Program-made: the position numbers and the translations under genes
Source of the DNA: an uncultured Actinomycetes bacterium
GTDB taxonomy: Bacteria; Actinomycetota; Acidimicrobiia; Acidimicrobiales; Acidimicrobilacustridaceae
Reading direction: 5' to 3'
Assembly (NCBI GenBank): GCA_945957335.1
Contig: CAMFLJ010000067.1
Span: forward strand, 1-14,300
Length of the DNA stretch: 14,300 bases
Shown: piece after piece, positions 6,255 through 12,058 of the stretch
Layout of the letters: each line of letters opens with the position of its first letter
Numbering within the stretch: the first letter of the stretch is position 1
Notes under the pieces: model-generated
The model's database searches: none
Told to the model about the DNA's origin: nothing
The model's input: the letters and a program-made list of their open reading frames with translations, nothing else

Positions 6255-6309
6255 TCGGCGAGGTCACGACCAGGCCACCCGCGATCCCGGCTCGTGGGGC
6301 TCGGTGCTC

Positions 6310-7674
6310 TCAGAGGTCGAGGAGGGCCTGCTCGACCACCTCGGTGAGGGCGGGGTGGATGTAGAGGACCCCGGTCGCCACGTCCTCGACGGTGTTGCCG
6401 AGGCACATGGCCTGGATCAGCGGCTGGACGAGGACCGCGGCGTCGGGCCCGAGGATGTGGGCGCCGAGGATGAGCCGGGTGGCCGGGTCGGCGATCACCT
6501 TGACGAAGCTGGTGGTGTCCTCGAGGGCCCAGCCGTAGGCCGTCGCGGAGTACTCGCGGACGGCAACCACGTGCTGGCGCCCCGAGGCGCGGAGCTCGTC
6601 CTCGGTCGCCCCGACGGTCGCGACCTGCGGGTCGGCGAACACGGCTGCGGGCACGACGTCGAACGACGCACGACGGGGCGTCTCGGGGTTCAACAGGCCG
6701 TGCCGGACGATCCTGGTCTCGGCGTTCGCCATGTGCTTGAGCTGGAAGTGGTTGGCGAGGTCACCCAGGGCCCAGATGCCCTCGACGTTCGTCCGATAGG
6801 TGTCGTCGGTGCGGACGTGGCCGTGCTCGTCGACCTCGATGCCGGCGGCGGCCACGTCGAGCGTGTCGCTGTTGGGCACCCTCCCGGTGGCGACGAGCAC
6901 GACATCGGCCTCGATCTGCCGGGTGGTCCCCTGCGGTCCCCTGACGGTCGCCACCGTTCCGCCGGCGGAGCGCTCCAGGCGCTCGACGTTGCTCTCGAGG
7001 TGGAGGTCGAAGCGCTCGCGGTAGGCCTGGGTGAAGCGCTGCGCGATGTCGCTGTCGAGGGTGCCGAGCAGTGACGTGCCGCGGTGGACGATGGTGACGT
7101 CGGTGCCGAAGGAGCCGAAGACGTGGCTCATCTCCGCTGCGATGAACCCTCCCCCGATGACGAGCATCGACGAGGGGAGCTGCTCCAGGCGCATGATCGT
7201 GTCCGACGTGTGGACGGCCACCTCGTCGATCCCGGCGATGTCAGGGACGAACGGCCGGGACCCGACGGCCAGCACGATGCGATCCGCTTCGAGCTCCTGA
7301 TCCCCGACGGCGACCACGCCGGGTGCCACGAGACGGGCGGCGCCGAGGTACACGTCGGCGCCGGAGCGGCGGCGGTAGTCGACCGCGGCGTCGTGGATGG
7401 GGTCGATCCGCCCGAACACCCGGTCGCGCACCGCGGGCCAGTCGACCGACTCGAGCCGGGCGCCGAGGCCGAAGCGGCCGGCTGTCTCGACCGTGCGGGC
7501 CACGTCGGCGGTGTGCACGAACATCTTCGAGGGGATGCAACCGCGGTTGAGGCAGGTCCCGCCGAACCGGTCGGTCTCGACCACGGCGATGCGCCAGTCC
7601 GCCATCTTCTCGTCCGGCAGCATGTTGCCGCTGCCGGCGCCGACGATGACGAGGTCGTAGTGGGTTCGGGTCAC
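6310..7674 (-). CDS. mtr: Mycothione reductase
   Basis: The 454-residue flavoprotein of the class I pyridine nucleotide-disulfide oxidoreductase family reduces mycothiol disulfide with NADPH in the cytoplasm. It has the FAD dinucleotide fold VIVGAGSGNMLPDE (9-22), redox cysteines C41 and C46 in GGTCLNRGCIPSK, NAD(P)-binding VIGGGFIAAEMSHVF, and the dimer-interface HPALTE with H440 and E445. GSGN near the start, MFVHTADVA, RVFGRIDPI, HTSDTIMR and AYGWALEDT follow the Mycobacterium Mtr sequence closely and separate it from lipoamide dehydrogenase and glutathione reductase. GTG 7674 has GAGGGAG six bases upstream. It is transcribed alone, divergent from the membrane protein at 7855. It marks the host as a mycothiol producer. 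Confidence 0.93.
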   Translation of the reverse strand: MTRTHYDLVIVGAGSGNMLPDEKMADWRIAVVETDRFGGTCLNRGCIPSKMFVHTADVARTVETAGRFGLGARLESVDWPAVRDRVFGRIDPIHDAAVDYRRRSGADVYLGAARLVAPGVVAVGDQELEADRIVLAVGSRPFVPDIAGIDEVAVHTSDTIMRLEQLPSSMLVIGGGFIAAEMSHVFGSFGTDVTIVHRGTSLLGTLDSDIAQRFTQAYRERFDLHLESNVERLERSAGGTVATVRGPQGTTRQIEADVVLVATGRVPNSDTLDVAAAGIEVDEHGHVRTDDTYRTNVEGIWALGDLANHFQLKHMANAETRIVRHGLLNPETPRRASFDVVPAAVFADPQVATVGATEDELRASGRQHVVAVREYSATAYGWALEDTTSFVKVIADPATRLILGAHILGPDAAVLVQPLIQAMCLGNTVEDVATGVLYIHPALTEVVEQALLDL

Positions 7675-7760
7675 GGGGCGCTCCCTCGGTTCGGGTGACG
7701 GGCGGTCGGCTCGAGAGCACGTCGTGGGCGAGTGCGTTGCTCCGCAGCGGACGAGGGAGG

Positions 7761-7788
7761 AACCCGACGATCTCCCGATTTCGTCCCC
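7761..7788 (-). promoter_or_regulatory. Weak SigR-like promoter P8, mtr
   Basis: On the minus strand GGGGAC (7788-7783), 19-base spacer, GTT (7763-7761) in the usual CGG-GTT-CC setting. The -35 differs from consensus, so this is the weakest of the set. It lies 3 bp from P7, back to back, and would give mtr a leader of about 80 bases. Confidence 0.35.
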
Positions 7789-7791
7789 GTG

Positions 7792-7819
7792 GGGAATGGC
7801 GCATCGCCGACGACGGGTT
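7792..7819 (+). promoter_or_regulatory. SigR-type promoter P7, four-helix membrane protein
   Basis: GGGAAT (7792-7797), 19-base spacer, GTT (7817-7819) followed by CCGAG as at P10. There is no start codon eight bases on; a leader of about 28 bases carries a ribosome-binding site. Confidence 0.6.
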
Positions 7820-7854
7820 CCGAGCGCCATCCCAACCCTGACGAAGGAAGACTG

Positions 7855-8412
7855 ATGAACGACTCCCGACGGATCATCCTGCGCGCCACCGGCGCAGGCG
7901 TCATCGCCTCGGTCGCCATGGGCATGTTCGCCATGGTCGCGGCGGCCACCTACCAGGACACCGGCTTCTTCACGCCGCTCTACCACATCGCCTCGCTGGT
8001 GATGTCGCCCTCCTCGATGATGGATTCGATGATGGCCGCCCAGCAGGGCACCACCTTCACCTTCGAAGCCGGCCCGGCGCTCGTCGGGCTGATGATCCAC
8101 ATGATGACCGGGGCGATGTTCGGCGCGATCTTCGGAGTCCTGCTCACCCGTCTCCCGGCGATGGGAGTGCTCCCTCGCGTCCTGGCAGGTGCGGCCTACG
8201 GCGTGGTGGCGTTCGCCGCGTCGACCTGGATCCTGTTGCCCATCGCCGGCCTCGTCGCCAACGACTCCGATGCCATCGACACGATGGCGTCGATCGTCGG
8301 CTACCCGACCTTCCTCGTCGAGCACGTCGTGTTCGGCGCGGTCCTCGGGCTGCTCGCCGTCTCCCGGGTCGCCCAGCCCGCATCGCCACGCCGTTCGGCC
8401 GTCGCCGCGTAG
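7855..8412 (+). CDS. Four-helix membrane protein of unknown function
   Basis: The 185-residue protein has four predicted membrane segments at about 11-31, 73-97, 105-130 and 150-171. The loop between the first two (about 32-72) is methionine-rich (SSMMDSMM), and the second helix begins LMIHMMTGAMFGAIFG, where His and Met residues line one stretch. I do not recognise the family. Start ATG 7855 has GAAGGAAG (7843-7850) four bases upstream, consistent with the leader downstream of P7. Met/His clusters can bind copper or other soft metals, so a metal-related envelope role is possible; that is speculation. A strong hairpin follows the stop. Confidence 0.82.
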   Translation: MNDSRRIILRATGAGVIASVAMGMFAMVAAATYQDTGFFTPLYHIASLVMSPSSMMDSMMAAQQGTTFTFEAGPALVGLMIHMMTGAMFGAIFGVLLTRLPAMGVLPRVLAGAAYGVVAFAASTWILLPIAGLVANDSDAIDTMASIVGYPTFLVEHVVFGAVLGLLAVSRVAQPASPRRSAVAA

Positions 8413-8437
8413 ATCAGGGACGGCGACGTCGATCGCG

Positions 8438-8469
8438 GCGGCCGAGGGTGGGTGCAACCCCTCGGCCGC
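8438..8469 (+). terminator. Strong GC-rich hairpin after membrane-protein gene
   Basis: A perfect 11-bp inverted repeat (GCGGCCGAGGG at 8438-8448, CCCTCGGCCGC at 8459-8469) with a 10-base loop. It lies 25 bp after the stop at 8412 and 16 bp before the -35 of P9. It has no T-run, as is common in GC-rich actinobacteria; it probably insulates the two transcription units. Confidence 0.55.
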
Positions 8470-8485
8470 TGCCGTCCGACCCGCC

Positions 8486-8512
8486 GGGAAGCCTCTCCGG
8501 GCTCAGCGGGTT
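8486..8512 (+). promoter_or_regulatory. SigR-type promoter P9, flavin disulfide reductase
   Basis: GGGAAG (8486-8491), 18-base spacer, GTT (8510-8512), CCCGACCC, then ATG 8521. The core matches P6 base for base around GTT. Confidence 0.68.
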
Positions 8513-8520
8513 CCCGACCC

Positions 8521-9909
8521 ATGACGACCACCGCCCTGCCCAGGGACATCGACGTGCTCGTGGTCGGCGGCGGCGCCGGTGGGCTCACCGCGGCGACCCA
8601 CGCGGCGCGCCGGGGAGCAAGGGTCGTGATGGTCTCGGACGGCCCGCTCGGCGGGGACTGCACCCACACGGGCTGCGTCCCCTCCAAGACGCTGCTGTCG
8701 GCCGCTGATGCCGGGCTGTCGTTCGACGATGCCATGGCCCGCGTGCGCCGCACGATCGAGCGCATCGCGGCGACCGAGGACGAGGCGGCCCTCGCCCGGG
8801 CGGGGATCCACGTGGTGCGGGGACGGGGGCGCCTGACCGGACCCGGCTCCCTCGACGTCGACGGCCGGGTGCTGCGGGCCCGCCACATCGTCGTCGCCAC
8901 CGGAGCGCGAGCCTCGGTGCCACCGATCGCCGGGATCGAGGGTGCGGGCGTCCTCACCAACGAGACGCTCTTCGACCTCACGACCCGACCGAGGCGCCTG
9001 GCCGTGATCGGGGGAGGGCCGATCGGCTGCGAGATGGCCCAGGCGTTCGCCCGGCTCGGAACCACGGTCACGGTGCTCGAGGGCGCCGACCGGATCCTGC
9101 CCGGCGAGGATCCGGCCGTCGCGCCCGTCATCACCGCAGCGCTCGGCGCGGACGGCGTCCGGGTCGTGACCGGTGCCCGGGTCCAGGAGGTCGTTCGCGA
9201 CGGCGAGCTGCGTCGGGTGGGGCTCGCCGACGGCGAGGTCGTGGCCGCGGACGAGGTGCTGGTCGCCACCGGGCGGCGGGCCGTCACCGAAGGGCTCGGC
9301 CTCGAGGCGCTCGGCGTCGAGACCGACGCCACCGGCCGCATCGTGGTCGCCCCCACCTGTGCGACATCCGTGGCCGGTGTCTGGGCCGTCGGCGACGTCA
9401 CCCAGTTCGGCGGGTTCACCCATGTGGCCGGGAACATGGGCTTCACCGCGGCCGTGAACACCACCCGCAGGAGCCGACTGATCCCACAGCTACGGATCGA
9501 GCGCCGCGTGGTCCCCCGTGTCGTGTACACCTCCCCGGAGGTGGCCCAGGTGGGCCTGACCGAGGCCGAGGCCGCCTCAGTGGGCGGACGGGTCGCCGAG
9601 CTCCGGTTCGACCACCTCGACCGGGCCGTCACCGCCGGCCACACGGAGGGCTTCGTCAAGCTCGTCGCCGGCCCTCGGCTGCTCACCCGCTCCCTAGCCG
9701 GTGGCGGGGTGCTCGGCGCCACCATCGTCGGCCCCGGTGCGGGCGAGCTCATCGGCGAGGTCGCCCTGGCCATGAAGACCCGAGCGTTCACCGGGCGGCT
9801 GGCCCAGACGACCCACGCCTATCCGACGTGGTCGATGGCGCTCCAGCAGGCAGCGACCCAGTTCTTCTTCGCCACCGACGGCGGTGGTGCTCGGCCTGCA
9901 CGGCCGTGA
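8521..9909 (+). CDS. MerA-like FAD-dependent disulfide oxidoreductase
   Basis: The 462-residue enzyme belongs to the class I pyridine nucleotide-disulfide oxidoreductases: FAD fold VLVVGGGAGGLTAATHAAR (12-30), redox pair C47 and C52 in GGDCTHTGCVPSKTLL, NAD(P)-binding VIGGGPIGCEMAQAF, and the second FAD contact VWAVGDVTQ. At the C-terminal dimer interface it reads THAYPTWSMALQQAA, with Tyr434 where glutathione reductase and lipoamide dehydrogenase have the catalytic His-Pro-Thr; mercuric reductase also has Tyr there. It lacks the MerA N-terminal metal-binding domain and the C-terminal vicinal cysteines, so mercury reduction is unlikely and the substrate is unknown. ATG 8521 is chosen over 8452 because the P9 GTT lies exactly eight bases before it. 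Confidence 0.9.
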   Translation: MTTTALPRDIDVLVVGGGAGGLTAATHAARRGARVVMVSDGPLGGDCTHTGCVPSKTLLSAADAGLSFDDAMARVRRTIERIAATEDEAALARAGIHVVRGRGRLTGPGSLDVDGRVLRARHIVVATGARASVPPIAGIEGAGVLTNETLFDLTTRPRRLAVIGGGPIGCEMAQAFARLGTTVTVLEGADRILPGEDPAVAPVITAALGADGVRVVTGARVQEVVRDGELRRVGLADGEVVAADEVLVATGRRAVTEGLGLEALGVETDATGRIVVAPTCATSVAGVWAVGDVTQFGGFTHVAGNMGFTAAVNTTRRSRLIPQLRIERRVVPRVVYTSPEVAQVGLTEAEAASVGGRVAELRFDHLDRAVTAGHTEGFVKLVAGPRLLTRSLAGGGVLGATIVGPGAGELIGEVALAMKTRAFTGRLAQTTHAYPTWSMALQQAATQFFFATDGGGARPARP

Positions 9910-9914
9910 GCGCC

Positions 9915-9937
9915 CGTCGGACGAGGTCAGTCCGACG
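9915..9937. terminator. Hairpin between convergent genes
   Basis: A perfect 8-bp inverted repeat (CGTCGGAC at 9915-9922, GTCCGACG at 9930-9937) with a 7-base loop spans the junction of the oxidoreductase stop (9909) and the nrtS-like stop (9927). Likely a bidirectional terminator; it overlaps the last codons of the minus-strand gene and has no T-run. Confidence 0.45.
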
Positions 9938-10202
9938 TGGCCCGGAGCGGGGCGAGGTAGCCGATGCTGGCCACCGCGTAGGGGATCAGGTAGTTGAACG
10001 CGACCCGGACGTAGGTCGCCGCGGTCTGCTGGCCGTTCAGGATCACCTCGCCCTGGTTGACGAGCGTCAGCAGGGTGCCCACCACCAGCGCGACACGTGA
10101 GGCGGTGTGGAAGGTGACGCCCCGCACGATCAGCCCGAGGGCCTCGCGGCGGGTGGTCCAGGCGATCGGCCGTGGCCCTCGCGACCCGGATCCGGCGGTC
10201 AT
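9927..10202 (-). CDS. nrtS: NrtS-like small membrane protein
   Basis: The 91-residue protein has two membrane segments, about 34-49 and 66-84, joined by VNQGEVILNGQQ. The pattern RVALVVGTLLTLVNQGEVIL followed by FNYLIPYAVASIGYL matches the NrtS family, described as nitrate/nitrite transport proteins in cyanobacteria, though many members of this small family are uncharacterised. The first 30 residues are polar and basic, longer than usual. ATG 10202 overlaps the methyltransferase stop as ATGA, with AGGAGG ten bases upstream, so it is the last gene of the mycoredoxin operon. Why a nitrate-family protein would follow a mycoredoxin is not clear; nitrosative stress is a speculative link. Confidence 0.75.
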   Translation of the reverse strand: MTAGSGSRGPRPIAWTTRREALGLIVRGVTFHTASRVALVVGTLLTLVNQGEVILNGQQTAATYVRVAFNYLIPYAVASIGYLAPLRATSD

Positions 10203-11005
10203 CGGATGGAACCCTCCTGTGCAGCCAGACCGAGGTGTTCCCCCGACCCGAGCGGCCGGGCGACGACCCGGCGCAACGGGATGCCCAGCTCTCCGCGCCA
10301 ACGGCGGGCGAGCCGTCGAGCCAGCCGGCGACGGCGATCGGACACGCCTGGCAGGTAGAGCGACCGGACGAAGCGCTCGGCGTCAGCCGGGGTGGCGATC
10401 GGTACGGCGAAGCGACGGCACTCGTCGGACGCCACGACGAACCCGGCGGCTGCGATCCGGTCGGCGGTGTGGCGCATCACCTCCCGGTGGGGGAACGGGA
10501 ACCCCGGAGTGCCGACGAGGAGCATTACCGCGCCCATCCGGAGCCGGTCCCGAAGGGTCATCGGGCCCGTCGCGGGGACGACCACGAGCAGGGCGCCGTC
10601 CGACGTCAGAACCCTCCGGGCCTCGGCGAGGGCGGCCGTCGGGTCGTCGACCACCATCAGCGACATCGAGCAGACCACCGTCGTCGCCGATCCCGTGGCG
10701 AACGGGACGCGCGCAGCGTCCCCCAGGACGACGGGAGCCCGTCCGCGCTGCACACCACGACGCAGCTCCTCCAGCGACCGATCGAGGCCGACCCAGCGGT
10801 CGCTCGCCAGCCCGGTCGGAGCACTGCCGCACCCGATGTCGACGGTGGCGCCCGGTCCGACGACTCGACCCTCGAGGAGCCAGTCGTATGGCGAGCGGCC
10901 GACATCGTCGCGGGCCGGGCCGAGCAGGTCCTCGGTGATGCCCGCCGAGGCGCCGTGGAAGCCGCCGAGGTACCCGTGCCAGTCGACCGCCCCCCGCCGG
11001 CTCAC
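10199..11005 (-). CDS. Class I SAM-dependent methyltransferase
   Basis: The 268-residue protein has the Rossmann methyltransferase core: motif I VDIGCGSAPTG (55-65), acidic end of strand 2 in VGLDRS (72-77), motif II region GDAARVPFA (95-103), motif III SMSLMVVDDP (113-122), and RRVLTSDGALLVVVP of the Methyltransf_11 type. The substrate cannot be read from sequence. GTG 11005 is chosen because it overlaps the mycoredoxin stop as GTGA; the frame stays open upstream but would run into that gene. Its own stop overlaps the nrtS-like start as ATGA. Coupled translation with a mycoredoxin suggests a small-molecule or thiol-related substrate; this is weak inference. Confidence 0.85.
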   Translation of the reverse strand: MSRRGAVDWHGYLGGFHGASAGITEDLLGPARDDVGRSPYDWLLEGRVVGPGATVDIGCGSAPTGLASDRWVGLDRSLEELRRGVQRGRAPVVLGDAARVPFATGSATTVVCSMSLMVVDDPTAALAEARRVLTSDGALLVVVPATGPMTLRDRLRMGAVMLLVGTPGFPFPHREVMRHTADRIAAAGFVVASDECRRFAVPIATPADAERFVRSLYLPGVSDRRRRLARRLARRWRGELGIPLRRVVARPLGSGEHLGLAAQEGSIR

Positions 11006-11361
11006 GACAGCTCGGCGGCGGAGCGACGACCTCGACGCCACCACGGCGACGGAGGCTCGTGGGTGGCCACACCTTGGGCCAGCGCCCAGGAGACCACCGC
11101 TCGCGGGGCCGGGTTGACCATCACGGTGCCACCGAGGGCCACGGTCGGAACGGTCTCGTCACCGCCGGTGGCAGCTCTCACGGCGGCGGCGCCGGCCGGG
11201 TCCTTCCAGATGTCGATCTCGGTGGTCTCGATGCCGGCCTTGCGCAGGGCCCGACGCAGGGAGCCGCAGTACGGGCAGCCGGGGCGCCAGTAGACGACCA
11301 GCTCGGGCCGAGCGCCGGAGGGCTCGGGGTCGAGCGGTGGCGGGACGGCGGCAGAGCTCAT
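11002..11361 (-). CDS. Mycoredoxin / glutaredoxin-like protein
   Basis: The 119-residue protein has a glutaredoxin fold: strand LVVYWRPGCPYCGSLRRAL with the active site C29-P-Y-C32, strand ETTEIDIWKDP, cis-Pro loop TVPTVALGGTVMVNPAP (P72). In mycothiol-producing bacteria this WKDPxxAAxVR and VPTV form is that of mycoredoxins, which reduce mycothiolated proteins and pass the mixed disulfide to mycothiol and then to mycothione reductase, encoded at 6310-7674 here. The N-terminal 19 residues and the C-terminal 20 are extra to the compact family length. ATG 11361 lies exactly eight bases after the P10 GTT, so the mRNA is probably leaderless. First gene of a three-gene coupled operon. Confidence 0.88.
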   Translation of the reverse strand: MSSAAVPPPLDPEPSGARPELVVYWRPGCPYCGSLRRALRKAGIETTEIDIWKDPAGAAAVRAATGGDETVPTVALGGTVMVNPAPRAVVSWALAQGVATHEPPSPWWRRGRRSAAELS

Positions 11362-11369
11362 GGCCTCGG

Positions 11370-11397
11370 AACCCCGGCGGGCAGGCGGCTCATTCCC
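11370..11397 (-). promoter_or_regulatory. SigR-type promoter P10, mycoredoxin operon
   Basis: On the minus strand GGGAAT (11397-11392), 19-base spacer, GTT (11372-11370), CCGAGGCC, then ATG 11361. It occupies the 43-bp gap after the CDP-alcohol phosphatidyltransferase gene, so this operon is independent of that one. Confidence 0.72.
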
Positions 11398-11404
11398 CGA
11401 GGGA

Positions 11405-12058
11405 TCACCGTGCCGCTCGCAGGTTCCTCCGGGCCCACACGCCGCGCTGGACGATGCCGACCGCCACCGCCACGGCCATGAGGGAGAACCACAGGGGTGC
11501 CCACTGTGGCAGGAGCAGGAAGAACGAGAACGCCACGACCGTCTCGGCGCCTTCCACGAGGGCCGGCGGCATGGTCACCGACGTGAGCTCACCCGTCGTC
11601 GCGGCGCCGGCTGCTCGCTTCTCGAGCAGCGCCGACAGATAGGCCCAGGAGATCGTGTTGACGTAGAACGTCGCCAGCAGCACGGCGAGGGCGATCCAAC
11701 CCGCCCGGCTGTCGAGCCACAGCGCCACGCCGAGCGGGACGAGGGCATAGCCGACCGTGTCGAGGACCATGTCGGCGTAGCCACCGAGGTCACTCTCGCG
11801 CTGCGCCGCCCGCGCCACCGAGCCGTCGAGCCCGTCGAGGAGCCGACCCAGCAGCCAGGCGATCACCGCGACCGCCGACAGGCCGGCCCAGGCCGCGCCG
11901 GCTGCGGCCACGGTGAAGGCGAAGGCGAGCACCGTGACCGTCATCGGCCGCACCGCTCCGGCGAGGCGCGTCGCCACCGGCTCGAGCACCGCTTCCTTGG
12001 TGTGGCGCAACCGCTGGTCGAACACGGCTCGAGTGTCGCCGAGATCGGCGGCGGTCAC
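11405..12058 (-). CDS. CDP-alcohol phosphatidyltransferase
   Basis: The 217-residue membrane enzyme carries the complete CDP-alcohol phosphotransferase signature: D75, D78-G79, A82-R83, G92, D96 and D100 in DGLDGSVARAAQ followed by LGGYADMVLD. About six hydrophobic helices follow the polar first 35 residues. It would transfer a phosphatidyl or similar phosphoryl-alcohol group from a CDP donor to an alcohol; the acceptor cannot be told from sequence. GTG 12058 overlaps the radical SAM stop as GTGA, which decides the start; the frame is open far upstream but there it is only the opposite reading of the radical SAM gene. The partnership suggests a modified or unusual polar lipid head group or related conjugate, which is inference. 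Confidence 0.9.
   Translation of the reverse strand: MTAADLGDTRAVFDQRLRHTKEAVLEPVATRLAGAVRPMTVTVLAFAFTVAAAGAAWAGLSAVAVIAWLLGRLLDGLDGSVARAAQRESDLGGYADMVLDTVGYALVPLGVALWLDSRAGWIALAVLLATFYVNTISWAYLSALLEKRAAGAATTGELTSVTMPPALVEGAETVVAFSFFLLLPQWAPLWFSLMAVAVAVGIVQRGVWARRNLRAAR

Noticed and set aside
8438..8469. Hairpin as a riboswitch or attenuator for the flavin reductase
   Set aside because: It lies upstream of the P9 promoter, so it is not on that transcript; terminator for the previous gene is simpler.
8301..9791. 496-residue minus-strand open frame opposite the flavin reductase
   Set aside because: Ser/Thr/Pro/Arg-rich shadow without motifs; the plus strand has FAD and NAD(P) folds in order.
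10490..10516. GGGGAAC and GGGAAC strings within the methyltransferase gene
   Set aside because: They lie inside coding sequence and no GTT follows at the right distance toward a gene.
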